Positions 34,265-42,897 of a stretch of 64,000 nt of DNA are shown here, one piece after another (positions within the stretch are counted from its first letter, which is position 1; the number at the start of each line of letters is the position of its first letter). The stretch spans positions 496,001 through 560,000 of the forward strand of contig NZ_BSOT01000006.1 in the NCBI RefSeq assembly GCF_030160655.1. Direction: 5' to 3'. The notes beneath the pieces are model-generated. The model was not told where the DNA came from and made no database searches. It saw only the letters and a program-made list of their open reading frames with translations. This DNA comes from Agaribacter marinus (GTDB lineage: Bacteria; Pseudomonadota; Gammaproteobacteria; Enterobacterales; Alteromonadaceae). The translations under genes were made by a program, and so were the position numbers.

Positions 34265-34857
34265 TAGTTTGCCTCAGAAAGTAGATTAATTTGCTGAAAT
34301 TTCTGTTTCTGAGTGCGTTGCCGATGCTGATATTCCAATAGATAGATGGATACAACGTAGAGGCTGACAATAACACATGAAATTGCTTCTACTCTGTGTT
34401 CTGGAAATAAATACCATACAGCAACTATTGCCAGTGTTCTCCCGATTGCGTGAAAATAGCCAATCCAATGTTGTACTATCCACGAGAAGGGGATCCACAT
34501 AATGCCTGCAAGTATACCTATACTGAGTGACAGTGTTTGATAGTCAGATTGGGCGGCAGGAATACTAATACCAAATACGAGCAATGCCATTATCAAACCG
34601 CTGAAAAATAGGCCATCAAATACATTTTTTTCTGTTTTTTTGCTAAAAAATCGCTCGCCCGTTAGATAAGACAAAGCCGCGCCTAAGTAGAAAATACCAC
34701 CTGTACCAAAATACAACATCATGGTTTTTGTAAATTCATCGACAAAGGGGGATATTACGCCAATTGCTCCCCACACAATCATGCCAGCCAACGGCATAGC
34801 TAAAAATCTGCGTTGCTTAAATGCTTCTCTCTGTTGTTCTAAGGTTTGCGTAGTCAT
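34264..34857 (-). CDS. DUF7010-like six-helix membrane protein
   Basis: A 197-residue integral membrane protein with about six hydrophobic segments and a basic C-terminal tail (EYQHRQRTQKQKF). Similar proteins are filed as DUF7010; no activity is known to me. It is the first gene of the operon with the SMR transporter and the two-component system, joined to the SMR gene by a one-base stop/start overlap. It could be an accessory to the transporter or to the DesK-like sensor. Confidence 0.75.
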   Translation of the reverse strand: MTTQTLEQQREAFKQRRFLAMPLAGMIVWGAIGVISPFVDEFTKTMMLYFGTGGIFYLGAALSYLTGERFFSKKTEKNVFDGLFFSGLIMALLVFGISIPAAQSDYQTLSLSIGILAGIMWIPFSWIVQHWIGYFHAIGRTLAIVAVWYLFPEHRVEAISCVIVSLYVVSIYLLEYQHRQRTQKQKFQQINLLSEAN

Positions 34858-34950
34858 AGTTGATATCCAAGTTTTATGTATATGCCCCGAGGGGGTAACA
34901 AAGTATGGATACAGTTTGTCAACAAAATGGCTGATTGATAATTGTCGAAA

Positions 34951-34981
34951 GTCATTAATTTAATATGACATTTGTCATGAC
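34951..34981. promoter_or_regulatory. Cluster of GTCAT/ATGAC half-sites upstream of the SMR-two-component operon
   Basis: Within 31 bp there are GTCAT (34951-34955), ATGAC (34965-34969) and the palindrome GTCATGAC (34974-34981); ATGACA-TT-TGTCAT spans 34965-34978. The cluster lies about 95-125 bp upstream of the DUF7010 start and after the LysR gene end. NarL-type regulators usually bind such short inverted half-sites, so autoregulation by the operon's regulator is plausible. Confidence 0.4.
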
Positions 34982-35014
34982 TTAACTTGCATAGTAAAGA
35001 TCAACACGCCCTGG

Positions 35015-35920
35015 TTACTGTGTAATGTAATCGTCTATGTTTTTAAGCAGGTAGTTTTTGAATGTTTGCACAGCAAGTGATTGCCCATGTCGAGACGGAG
35101 CAAGTAAGCTCAGCTGCGCCCTTCCTGCATTCCAGTTTGGCAACACGTGAATAAGTGCACCACTATCGAGTTCTTGCCGACAGACGTAAGATGGCAGGTT
35201 AGTTACACCTAATCCATTTGTTGCGGCGCTTTTTAAACTACTCATATCATCACTTGAATATATTGAGTCATACACCACTTTCTTTTGTATGCTGTCTTGG
35301 TTTTGTAGTATCCAGTGAGAGCCTTTTGGTTGCCACCCAACATTTAAGCTTTTGGCATGGTTCAAGTCTTCCGGCGTTTTGATACTCCCTAATTTTTCCA
35401 AATATCTTGGACTTGCAAATAGCTGCCACGAAACGGTGGCAAGGTGGCGTTGAACGATGGATGAATCCGGTAAAGGTTTGGCGTGGCCTCGAATGGCCAA
35501 GTCAACGCCCGAAGACACAAGATCGATTGATTGATTTGTGACTTGTTGTATTAATTCAATTTTAGGATTAGCAGATAAAAACTTGACGACTAATGCCTGA
35601 ATGGCAAATTGGGCTACGCCCACAGAACAGCTTATTACGACGCGACCACTGATTGTCTCTTTTTTGTTTAAGATTGATGCTTCTGCTAAAGCCATCTCAT
35701 CCATCATTGCTTTGGCATGTCGGTAGAACAATTGCCCATAGTCGGTAATTTTGAATTGTCTTGAGGTGCGCTGAAAGAGTTTAACCTCCAAACGTTGTTC
35801 TAAGGTAGAAATATGCCTGCTGACTCTGGATTTAGGAATGCCCAACGCCCTAGCAGCTGCTGAGAATCCTTTTTTTTCTACCACATGCACAAAATAGAAA
35901 TAATCATTTAAGTCGAACAT
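35015..35920 (-). CDS. LysR-family transcriptional regulator
   Basis: A 301-residue LysR regulator with N-terminal helix-turn-helix (FVHVVEKKGFSAAARALGIPKSRVSRHISTLE) and co-inducer domain. It belongs to the large AaeR/DsdC-like group that commonly controls an adjacent divergent gene. Here the divergent gene is the pirin-flavin reductase pair, with a perfect inverted repeat (35945-35960) in between, so control of those genes is expected. The effector is unknown. Confidence 0.93.
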   Translation of the reverse strand: MFDLNDYFYFVHVVEKKGFSAAARALGIPKSRVSRHISTLEQRLEVKLFQRTSRQFKITDYGQLFYRHAKAMMDEMALAEASILNKKETISGRVVISCSVGVAQFAIQALVVKFLSANPKIELIQQVTNQSIDLVSSGVDLAIRGHAKPLPDSSIVQRHLATVSWQLFASPRYLEKLGSIKTPEDLNHAKSLNVGWQPKGSHWILQNQDSIQKKVVYDSIYSSDDMSSLKSAATNGLGVTNLPSYVCRQELDSGALIHVLPNWNAGRAQLSLLAPSRHGQSLAVQTFKNYLLKNIDDYITQ

Positions 35921-35944
35921 TGTGTTTTTTATGTCCTTTCTATT

Positions 35945-35960
35945 GTTCTATTTATAGAAC
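35945..35960. promoter_or_regulatory. Candidate LysR operator between lysR and pirin genes
   Basis: GTTCTA-TTTA-TAGAAC is a perfect 6-bp inverted repeat, 25 bp upstream of the LysR start codon. A further TTGTTC half-site lies at about 35994. The position is that expected for an autoregulatory LysR recognition site. Confidence 0.5.
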
Positions 35961-36047
35961 TTAACTTTCTTTTTTTACCTATTTTAACATTTATTGTTCC
36001 AATTTATATTACGTCCAGAGTAAATATTCAATTAAGGTGTACTTAGG

Positions 36048-36944
36048 ATGAGCAAATTACGTACAAATAATACGATTTCAGATAATGCAAAAGTCGCTAG
36101 CATTTCTCCAATTGTGAAAGGCAATCCGCTTTCCATTGGTGCGGGGTTTACTGCGCTTACTTTTCGTGAAGGCAAGTTTGAACGGCTCATGGATCCACTT
36201 GTTTTAGTCGATCACTATAAGATGACAATGTCTACTTTTGGCGAGCATCCTCATGCAGGTTTATCCGCAGTGTCTGTACTTTTTGAAGATAGCGAAGGCA
36301 AGTTTCATAATCGAGATTCGCTTGGCAATGATGTTGACATTTTACCAGGTGACTTATATTGGCTTAAAGCTGGGGCGGGAGCTCTTCATGATGAGGCCCC
36401 ACGCGCCAATTCTTACATTCATGGTTTGCAAGTTTTCGTTAATTTACCTACTGAACATAAACAGGATGTTCCTGCGTCTAAGCATGTTTCAGCGAAAGAT
36501 ATGCCCGTTATTGAAAATAACGGAGCTCGAGTAAGGATAGTGCTAGGGGAAAGCAACAATATAAGTGGTCCAACATCGCCCGCGTTACCGATGACTATTT
36601 TGGATGGAACAATTTCACACGGGGCTATTTTCCAGCATGCTATAAATGCGCAAGAAAATGCATGGGTTTATGCAGTACAAAGCGATATTGTTGTGAAAAC
36701 GGTTGACCAGTCCATTCCCCTCAAGGTCGGTGAATCAATCGCTATATCTAATCAGCTCAGTGACGCACAGCAAACGATTGAGATTTCCACAATAAGCACG
36801 AAAAAAGCGCACTTTGTCTTGTTTGCTGCGATGCCGATTAACGAACCATTTGTTCAAAAAGGGCCTTTTATTATGAGCAATGAGCAGGAAATACAACAGG
36901 TAGAAAAAAAGTACGCCGCTGGCCTATTTGGTCGCTTAGATTAA
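36048..36944 (+). CDS. Pirin-family protein
   Basis: A 298-residue bicupin. The metal ligands of pirin are present: His67 and His69 in GEHPHAGLS, and His114 and Glu116 in ALHDEAPR. Some pirins are quercetin dioxygenases, others redox-sensing regulators; which applies here cannot be told. ATG 36048 follows AAGGTG by 8 nt. A flavin reductase gene follows after 27 bp, and a LysR gene is divergent; this trio is a common redox/electrophile response unit. Confidence 0.93.
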   Translation: MSKLRTNNTISDNAKVASISPIVKGNPLSIGAGFTALTFREGKFERLMDPLVLVDHYKMTMSTFGEHPHAGLSAVSVLFEDSEGKFHNRDSLGNDVDILPGDLYWLKAGAGALHDEAPRANSYIHGLQVFVNLPTEHKQDVPASKHVSAKDMPVIENNGARVRIVLGESNNISGPTSPALPMTILDGTISHGAIFQHAINAQENAWVYAVQSDIVVKTVDQSIPLKVGESIAISNQLSDAQQTIEISTISTKKAHFVLFAAMPINEPFVQKGPFIMSNEQEIQQVEKKYAAGLFGRLD

Positions 36945-36971
36945 TTCAACGTTTGAAGAGGTTTACCACAT

Positions 36972-37508
36972 ATGAAAATTGTTACGTTTGCCGCTAGCAA
37001 TAGCACCAAGTCAATCAATAGAGCTTTGCTGAAATACGCCGCCTCATTTTTGGATAGCCATGAAATCGAGATACTTGATATAAATGATTTCAGTCTACCG
37101 ATTTATAGTGCAGATATAGAAGAAAAGCACGGTGTGCCCGAAGCGGCATCACGCTTCTTAAAACGCATCGAAGCGGCCGATGCTTTGCTTATTTCGTATG
37201 CTGAGCACAATGGCAATTATACTGCTGCTTATAAAAACCTATTCGACTGGGCGAGTAGAGAAAAACGCGGCGTCTATGATAAAAAACCTATTGTAATGCT
37301 TGCCACTTCGCCAGGTAAAAATGGTGCAAACTCCGTGCTTACGATGGCAAAGAATAGTGCACATCATTATGATGGAACGGTGATTGCTTCGCTTTCTGTT
37401 CCAAGTTTTTATGAAACGTTTGATTTAGCAAAAATGGAAATCAAAGATGAAGAATGGAAAGTAAAACTCGCCACCACCTTAGCGGCATTCGATTCATCTA
37501 CTTTGTAA
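36972..37508 (+). CDS. NADPH-dependent FMN reductase family protein
   Basis: A 178-residue flavodoxin-like oxidoreductase. It begins with the FMN phosphate loop ITFAASNSTKSINRAL-type segment (seen as FAASNSTKSINRALLKY) and has SYAEHNGNYTAAYKNLFDW, typical of the NQO/azoreductase-like FMN-reductase family. It probably reduces quinones or flavins with NAD(P)H. It is downstream of the pirin gene on the same transcript. Confidence 0.92.
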   Translation: MKIVTFAASNSTKSINRALLKYAASFLDSHEIEILDINDFSLPIYSADIEEKHGVPEAASRFLKRIEAADALLISYAEHNGNYTAAYKNLFDWASREKRGVYDKKPIVMLATSPGKNGANSVLTMAKNSAHHYDGTVIASLSVPSFYETFDLAKMEIKDEEWKVKLATTLAAFDSSTL

Positions 37509-37658
37509 AGTAACTACCGTGCTCGTTAGTGGCTTGAGTGTTTCGTCCTTTTTTCTTGGTTGTATACTTTAAGTTAACAGTTATTGTATCTATATCTGTA
37601 TTGTTTACATTTTAGTCCGCAGTGATACTTGTCGCAAATCAGCATTGAGGTGACGAAT

Positions 37659-38081
37659 ATGAATAATCGCGGTATTGATTTAATCCAAGCACAAATGCTA
37701 TTGAACAATGCACTTAAGCTCGCGAGAGCTAAAGCTTTACCACCACTTTCCATTGTTGTCCTTGATAGTGGTGCTCATCTCAAAGTGATGGCGAGTGAAG
37801 ACGGTGTGGGTACTCAACGTTATCAAATTGCGTTAGGGAAGGCCCAAGCGGCCTTGGGCATGGGGTTTGATACTCGGCAGTTTTACCAATTAGTTAAATC
37901 AGGTGTGTTACCAGAAATGTTTGCAACAAGCATAAACGGTGCAACGGGTGGACAGTTTATTCCTTTGCCTGGTGGTGTACTTATATACCATCAGCAGCAA
38001 GTGATTGGGGCGATGGGTGTTTCTGGGGCGTCATCAGATCTTGACGAATGGGTAGCCAAAGAAGCACTTGAAAATAGATAA
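37659..38081 (+). CDS. GlcG/HbpS-like haem-binding-family protein
   Basis: A 140-residue protein of the GlcG/HbpS (PF03928-type) family: LSIVVLDSGAHLKVMASEDG, ALGKAQAALGMG, PLPGGVLIY and IGAMGVSGAS are its conserved blocks. Members bind haem, cobalamin-like ligands or act as adaptors in two-component systems. ATG 37659 is preceded by GAGGTGA 5 nt upstream, an unusually good site that fixes the start; the frame is open further upstream but that part is not supported. It is a single gene with no obvious partner. Confidence 0.88.
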   Translation: MNNRGIDLIQAQMLLNNALKLARAKALPPLSIVVLDSGAHLKVMASEDGVGTQRYQIALGKAQAALGMGFDTRQFYQLVKSGVLPEMFATSINGATGGQFIPLPGGVLIYHQQQVIGAMGVSGASSDLDEWVAKEALENR

Positions 38082-38158
38082 AACAGGGCATTTGTACAGC
38101 TGATACTCACAGAATGAAAAACGTAGACTGACGCAAAGGTTTTTACGGATGAACAATT

Positions 38159-39046
38159 ATGCGCCCCTATGTCATTAGTCAGTGGTTAATTACTAAGTGG
38201 TTAATTTACTTTCTTACTATTTTTTTTGTATCTGTGTTTTTTATTTCACCTGTTGCCGGCCAGCAAACGATGACCGTTCAGCTAGCCAAGGTATTTAAGG
38301 GGCATGATGTCAATGAATATCTTGTCAGCGAGAAATACGATGGCGTGAGGGCAATTTGGAGAAACAACACGCTGTTTACCCGACACGGACACGAAATACA
38401 CGCGCCAGCATGGTTCACTGAAAATTGGCCTGATACGTGGTTAGATGGCGAATTGTGGTTTGAACGTAACAATTTTGAATACGTCATGTCTACGGTGAGT
38501 AAAGATAAGCCAATCGACAGCGAGTGGCAGAAAATACGTTACATGGTGTTTGACAAACCAGATTACGTAAATATCTTCGAGATGCGGTATTTAGCGTACT
38601 TATCGTTGATTAATGCGACTGACTCTCCGTATTTAGTAGCCGTTAAGCAATTTTCAATGGCATCCAATCATTCACTATATGGTCTGTTGACTGACTATGT
38701 TGATACGGGCGCAGAAGGATTGATGTTACATAAAAAAGACGCATTGTTTGGCAGTGGAAGAACCGGAAATTTAGTCAAACTGAAAACACATATGGATAGT
38801 GAGGCGCTTGTCGTCAAACATTATCAAGGAAATGGAAAGTATTCAGAGATGTTAGGGGCAATGCTCGTGAGGTGGTTTTCTCCAACGGGCAAAGAAGTGT
38901 ACTTTAAAATAGGTTCAGGTTTTAGTGATTTACAGAGGTCAAATCCCCCCTCAATTGGTAGCAAGATTACGTTTAAATATTATGGTCTGACCAAGCGAGG
39001 TGTACCGAAATACGCGAGCTTTATTCGTGCTCATGACGAGGGCTAG
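38159..39046 (+). CDS. ligE: Periplasmic ATP-dependent DNA ligase (LigE type)
   Basis: A 295-residue minimal ATP-dependent DNA ligase with an N-terminal hydrophobic export signal (about 12-34). Nucleotidyltransferase motifs are motif I KYDGVR with adenylated Lys59, motif III LDGELWF, motif IV EGLMLH and motif V VKLKTH, then a small OB-fold. No zinc, HhH or BRCT domains are present. LigE ligases of Gram-negatives are exported and implicated in competence or extracellular DNA. It is monocistronic; no competence genes are nearby. Confidence 0.9.
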   Translation: MRPYVISQWLITKWLIYFLTIFFVSVFFISPVAGQQTMTVQLAKVFKGHDVNEYLVSEKYDGVRAIWRNNTLFTRHGHEIHAPAWFTENWPDTWLDGELWFERNNFEYVMSTVSKDKPIDSEWQKIRYMVFDKPDYVNIFEMRYLAYLSLINATDSPYLVAVKQFSMASNHSLYGLLTDYVDTGAEGLMLHKKDALFGSGRTGNLVKLKTHMDSEALVVKHYQGNGKYSEMLGAMLVRWFSPTGKEVYFKIGSGFSDLQRSNPPSIGSKITFKYYGLTKRGVPKYASFIRAHDEG

Positions 39047-39054
39047 TAAGCAAA

Positions 39055-39315
39055 TTAATAACAAGCTTTGTGGTAACGAGTAAAGACTATTTTTACTGAA
39101 GATGGCAAGGCGGCTAGCTTTATTTTTGAATTGAGTAAATTTTCAATCTTCGCATCGACATAAATAAGTGCGCCAGCTAAGGCTAAACATATCATCGGTA
39201 TATATATAAATGCAGCGACCAAATTTGGTTCGATGACTACGTTTATTAGCACTGGCAGTGTAACTATCGCACAAGCACATATGCGATACGCAGCTAAAAA
39301 AGAGAGTTTAAGCAT
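39055..39315 (-). CDS. Small membrane protein, unknown
   Basis: An 86-residue protein with two hydrophobic segments (about 10-30 and 34-55) and a polar C-terminus. ATG 39315 has AAGGA at a workable distance upstream; the frame continues upstream but without support. I do not recognise a family. It is convergent with ligE (8 bp apart). The 197 bp upstream of it, to 39512, shows no further gene. Confidence 0.5.
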   Translation of the reverse strand: MLKLSFLAAYRICACAIVTLPVLINVVIEPNLVAAFIYIPMICLALAGALIYVDAKIENLLNSKIKLAALPSSVKIVFTRYHKACY

Positions 39316-39512
39316 GTTCTTTTTCCTTAAATATTGTTTGCGAAAACATTTTGCTAACGAAAACATTCCCCGCAAAAATATGCATGTAAATATGGACTGC
39401 ATAATTTATAAGCAGACTTTAACGATCTTTTTGAGCACGAACAAAAGGAAAATATTCACTATATAGATGAACTAAATTCACCTATATAACAGGCTTAGAT
39501 ATCTATTGTTTT

Positions 39513-40412
39513 TTATTTTAAAAGTGGCGACTCAGTTAGCCAATCGATAAAACATTGGATATCGTGTCTATCAGCACTCTCTTCGCGGTATACCGCATAG
39601 ACTGAACTAGCAAACCGTATGTTTTCTGAGAAAGGGCGCACTAGTAAGCCTAAGTCTTCATTTGATTGTTCTATTGGAAACATCGCTTGAGCAAGGCCAA
39701 GGCCCTGTGCGGCGGCGCGAATAGACGCGTCGTAGTTATTGAACGTAATGGCTCGTTTTGTGGATATGCCCGTTACACCAACAGCTTTCGCCCATCTTGG
39801 CCAGACATTGCTGACAGCTGTAATATCAATCAGTGGCACCTTGCATTTTGTAGACACTACGTCGATTGGTTTATTGAGATTATATTTTTTCTTGAAGGCC
39901 CTACTGCAAACGACTGCGATAAATACATCGCTTATTTTTTTTGTTACAAGGTCTGGCCAATCACCAGCACCTATTCGGATAGCGACATCTACGTCATCGT
40001 AGCGCAAGTCTGTCATTTGGCTACCCGTTTCGATACGTATATCGATATCAGGATACAGCTCTTGAAATTCACTAATTTGTGGTATCAGAATATTTGTTGC
40101 AAATGATGAGAAACATGAGATTTTTAGCGTTGGGGCTGAATAGTGTTGTGTGACCTTTTTGGTGCCTTGCTCGAAGGCTGCAATACCTTTCTGAATATAG
40201 TGCAAATACATTGCACCTGCACTATTGAGTTTAACGCCACGACGCTTTCTTAGAAAGACTGGAAAGCCTAAGTGGTTTTCAAGCGATTTAATTTGATGGC
40301 TAACCGCTGATGGCGTTATGAACAGTTCTTCACTTGCATTTTTGAAGCTGCCCAAACGCGCAGCAGATTCAAAGATGACAAGCAGGTGTACAGGCGGTAA
40401 TTTTGTTTGCAC
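39513..40412 (-). CDS. LysR-family regulator (GcvA-like)
   Basis: A 299-residue LysR protein of the GcvA/AmpR-like group: LPPVHLLVIFESAARLGSF and ITPSAVSHQIKSLENHLG are the recognition helix region. The start is GTG 40412; no in-frame ATG lies nearby. Its neighbours are a small membrane protein and the sigma/membrane fusion, both on the same strand, and no divergent partner is obvious, so its target is unknown. Confidence 0.92.
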   Translation of the reverse strand: MQTKLPPVHLLVIFESAARLGSFKNASEELFITPSAVSHQIKSLENHLGFPVFLRKRRGVKLNSAGAMYLHYIQKGIAAFEQGTKKVTQHYSAPTLKISCFSSFATNILIPQISEFQELYPDIDIRIETGSQMTDLRYDDVDVAIRIGAGDWPDLVTKKISDVFIAVVCSRAFKKKYNLNKPIDVVSTKCKVPLIDITAVSNVWPRWAKAVGVTGISTKRAITFNNYDASIRAAAQGLGLAQAMFPIEQSNEDLGLLVRPFSENIRFASSVYAVYREESADRHDIQCFIDWLTESPLLK

Positions 40413-40484
40413 TCGATAACCATTTAAACGTTAATATTGATAATTAAGCATAAATTAAATTCATGTAAATAGCGTAATTATTTT

Positions 40485-42101
40485 CTATGGTTTAGCGAAA
40501 TGGTGTTTCACGCGATTTGCATAAATTACTGCAGGTACAATAATACAGATTGCCATGGCGGCAAGTACCCATAAATACACATGCTGGAAAGTAGCGATGT
40601 TAACTATGTTTGAAGCTTGCTCATTGTTTACGTGATCTGCATAAGCAATGGCGCCAACAGCGGCGTCATTAGCAATCGAAAACCCACCACTAAATGCGCT
40701 TTCCCAACCGAGTGATGACAGTGAAGAGTAGGCTTTATAGGCAAGCGCTGATGACCCCAATGCTAATATGCCGATGGCTACGGTCCCTAGACTAAACACG
40801 CCAAAACTTACTGCACCTATACTAATAATGCCCGTCGATATGATACCAACACTGATAGGTGCTATTGCAATTCCACCCCACGCAAAAAGCAAACCATGCG
40901 CTTTAGCGCCGCCCGCTATCCAGCCGAAAGCAGGTTTATCGCCATCTTCATGCGTGCTCAATTGAATGTGAATCAACGGAATACCAAATAATGCCAATTT
41001 ACTTATAAAATCACGTTTTTTGCTTCCTTTTTGATGTTTTTCACCACAAAATGCGTCGGGCTCAAAAATACGCTCTTGTGCTCTAAGTTTGCGTGTCGAC
41101 CTCAGCATCCATACCACCAATATTGAGTAGCTTAATACAAAGCCAAAAACAACCAACTGTGACAAAAGAGTATAAATGTCTGACAGCGCTGGTTGCTCGA
41201 TTGCTGAATGTTTTAAAGTAAACATACTCGCGACATATACGCCGGCAACTAAAAAAAATAGTACTACTTGTTTAATAACTAACTTCTTTTCGCGCTGTGT
41301 ACGAGACTGCGTTAAGCTAGCTTTAATACCAAAATAAGAGCTTATAACACCCGAAAAAACAGCGAAATATGTGATTAATGACGTCCAGCCAACTATTGAG
41401 CCCGTTTTACTAGCAGTAGCACTGACCGATGCAGCCTTTGCGGGGGCGGATACGCTGCCAATAGCCGCCATCACACCCACTGTAAATGCCACCGTTGGCT
41501 TACTATTTTTTAAGCCTTCTTCAATTAGAGATGACATCGCATGATTAAGTAGTTTTCTTCCTCTTGATAGGCGTTTTTTTACTGTATCTGTCGTGAGATC
41601 CAATTGCTTAGCCACGGTATCAATTGACTGCTGCTCTCGATAAAACAGCACTAATGGTTCTCTGTAAGTAGTATCAATGCCATCCAATACTTGCCAAAGT
41701 AAGCTCTGTCGTTGCTCTTTCATCAGGTCACCTTCGAGTTCTGTAGATGACAGTGACGTTTGCGTTTGATCGCATATTTCTTCTGCGGATTTTAGGGGCT
41801 GATTGGCCTCCTTACGTCGATGGTGACTGACTTTGAAGCGTAATATGCCACAAAGCCAGCTTTTTAACTTCTCTGGGTCTTGCAAAGAATCCAGTTTTTT
41901 CCATGCTTCGACAAAGACTTCTTGGGCAATATCTTCGCTGTATTTGATATCACCAAGCGATGCGTATGCAAGTGAGCATATTAAATTTTGGTAGCGCACG
42001 ACTATCTGACTAAACGCTGTTTTGTCTCCGCCTAAGGCATGCATGACAAGGCTTGTATCATTTGCGTCAGGATGTATTAGCCGCTTTCTAAAAATGTTCA
42101 T
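40485..42101 (-). CDS. ECF-type sigma factor fused to a long polytopic membrane domain
   Basis: A 538-residue fusion. Residues 1-195 are an ECF sigma factor: region 2 (SQIVVRYQNLICSLAYASLGD, SEDIAQEVFVEAWKKLD, LKSWLCGILRFKV) and region 4 (YREPLVLFYREQQSIDTVAKQL, TDTVKKRLSRGRKLL). Residues 203-538 contain about five or six hydrophobic segments. At 417-455 there is a run of six pentads with Gly at every fifth position (pattern I-V-S-x-G), resembling a small-residue repeat helix or coil. The sigma part would be tethered at the inner membrane, so the C-terminal part probably acts as a built-in anti-sigma or sensor. A nested inverted repeat lies just upstream of its start. Confidence 0.88.
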   Translation of the reverse strand: MNIFRKRLIHPDANDTSLVMHALGGDKTAFSQIVVRYQNLICSLAYASLGDIKYSEDIAQEVFVEAWKKLDSLQDPEKLKSWLCGILRFKVSHHRRKEANQPLKSAEEICDQTQTSLSSTELEGDLMKEQRQSLLWQVLDGIDTTYREPLVLFYREQQSIDTVAKQLDLTTDTVKKRLSRGRKLLNHAMSSLIEEGLKNSKPTVAFTVGVMAAIGSVSAPAKAASVSATASKTGSIVGWTSLITYFAVFSGVISSYFGIKASLTQSRTQREKKLVIKQVVLFFLVAGVYVASMFTLKHSAIEQPALSDIYTLLSQLVVFGFVLSYSILVVWMLRSTRKLRAQERIFEPDAFCGEKHQKGSKKRDFISKLALFGIPLIHIQLSTHEDGDKPAFGWIAGGAKAHGLLFAWGGIAIAPISVGIISTGIISIGAVSFGVFSLGTVAIGILALGSSALAYKAYSSLSSLGWESAFSGGFSIANDAAVGAIAYADHVNNEQASNIVNIATFQHVYLWVLAAMAICIIVPAVIYANRVKHHFAKP

Positions 42102-42130
42102 AAATTACAAATCTCTGGAGTGATGATGAA

Positions 42131-42197
42131 TAAGTGCCTCGAGCCACTAAAAGGTGACAAATTTTTTTGTCACCTTTTAAGGTCATTCAGGCACTTA
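42131..42197. repeat. Nested inverted repeats between the sigma fusion and CIA30 genes
   Basis: The inner element is a perfect 14-bp stem (42148-42161 with 42166-42179) around a TTTT loop and includes AGGTGACAAA and its complement. An outer 9-bp perfect pair (TAAGTGCCT at 42131-42139, AGGCACTTA at 42189-42197) encloses it. The element lies 30 bp upstream of the sigma-fusion ATG and 82 bp before the CIA30 ATG, so it can act on both divergent units. It may be an operator, a cruciform, or a bidirectional attenuator. Confidence 0.7.
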
Positions 42198-42278
42198 CCT
42201 ATACATGTGGCACCGGCAATGGCCAGTTGAGCCATATTTCAATCCAAATTTTTCTGACTAAAGTAGGGTAATTTAAAA

Positions 42279-42878
42279 ATGAATCTCAAAAGTAATCATA
42301 GCATTTATATCGCCAAACTCATTTTATTAACAAGCTTTCTTGTTTTTTCATCTATTTCAAAGGGTACTCCTTCAGCACTTCTAATCGATGATTTTTCGCA
42401 ACATGACAATACCAGCCTAGGGACTTCCAGAATATTCGTTAGCGATACCAGTGTTGGCGGAAATTCAACGATGGACTTTCATCTAAGTGAAGGCGTCATA
42501 CAGGTGTCGGGTGACATAATGCCGCCACGTGGTCAACCAGGTTGGTCGAGCATGGTATTGCTACTAAATGAGGCGGAGCAAGTAGTGAATGCGAGTATGT
42601 ACAAAGGTATTAAACTGCGTATCCAAATTAACAGTGGGGCCGTGTCTATATCTGCCAATAGTGCCGATGTTAGCAATTTCGATTACCACTCTGCGCAGGT
42701 TATAACGCAAATAGACGGCGAGTTTCATGACATTAAAATACCGTTTACGTCAATGAAACGTATGTGGTCCGAGCAAACGCAACTAAATACAAAGGCTTTG
42801 AATAGTTTGAGTATTGTGGCCTTTGGTTTGAAGCAAACTAAATATGAGTTTGCAATAGAAGAAATTAGTTTTTACTAA
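42279..42878 (+). CDS. Exported CIA30-domain-like protein
   Basis: A 199-residue protein with an N-terminal export signal (to about SSISKG) and a CIA30/galactose-binding-like beta-sandwich: LLIDDFSQHDNTSLGTSR ... GGNSTMDFHLSEG ... YKGIKLRIQI ... HDIKIPFTSM. In eukaryotes CIA30 acts in complex I assembly; bacterial exported members are of unknown function. It is followed 19 bp later by the acyltransferase gene and is divergent from the sigma fusion, suggesting it may belong to that regulon. Confidence 0.72.
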   Translation: MNLKSNHSIYIAKLILLTSFLVFSSISKGTPSALLIDDFSQHDNTSLGTSRIFVSDTSVGGNSTMDFHLSEGVIQVSGDIMPPRGQPGWSSMVLLLNEAEQVVNASMYKGIKLRIQINSGAVSISANSADVSNFDYHSAQVITQIDGEFHDIKIPFTSMKRMWSEQTQLNTKALNSLSIVAFGLKQTKYEFAIEEISFY

Positions 42879-42897
42879 AGGGTGACGTTACCTATTT

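Noticed and set aside
34880-34900. Short palindrome CCCCGAGGGG upstream of the DUF7010 gene
   Set aside because: Too short, no loop and no T-run; probably chance.
36238-36534. A 98-codon + strand frame inside the pirin gene
   Set aside because: It lies fully inside a gene with intact metal ligands and shows no ribosome-binding site or recognisable domain.
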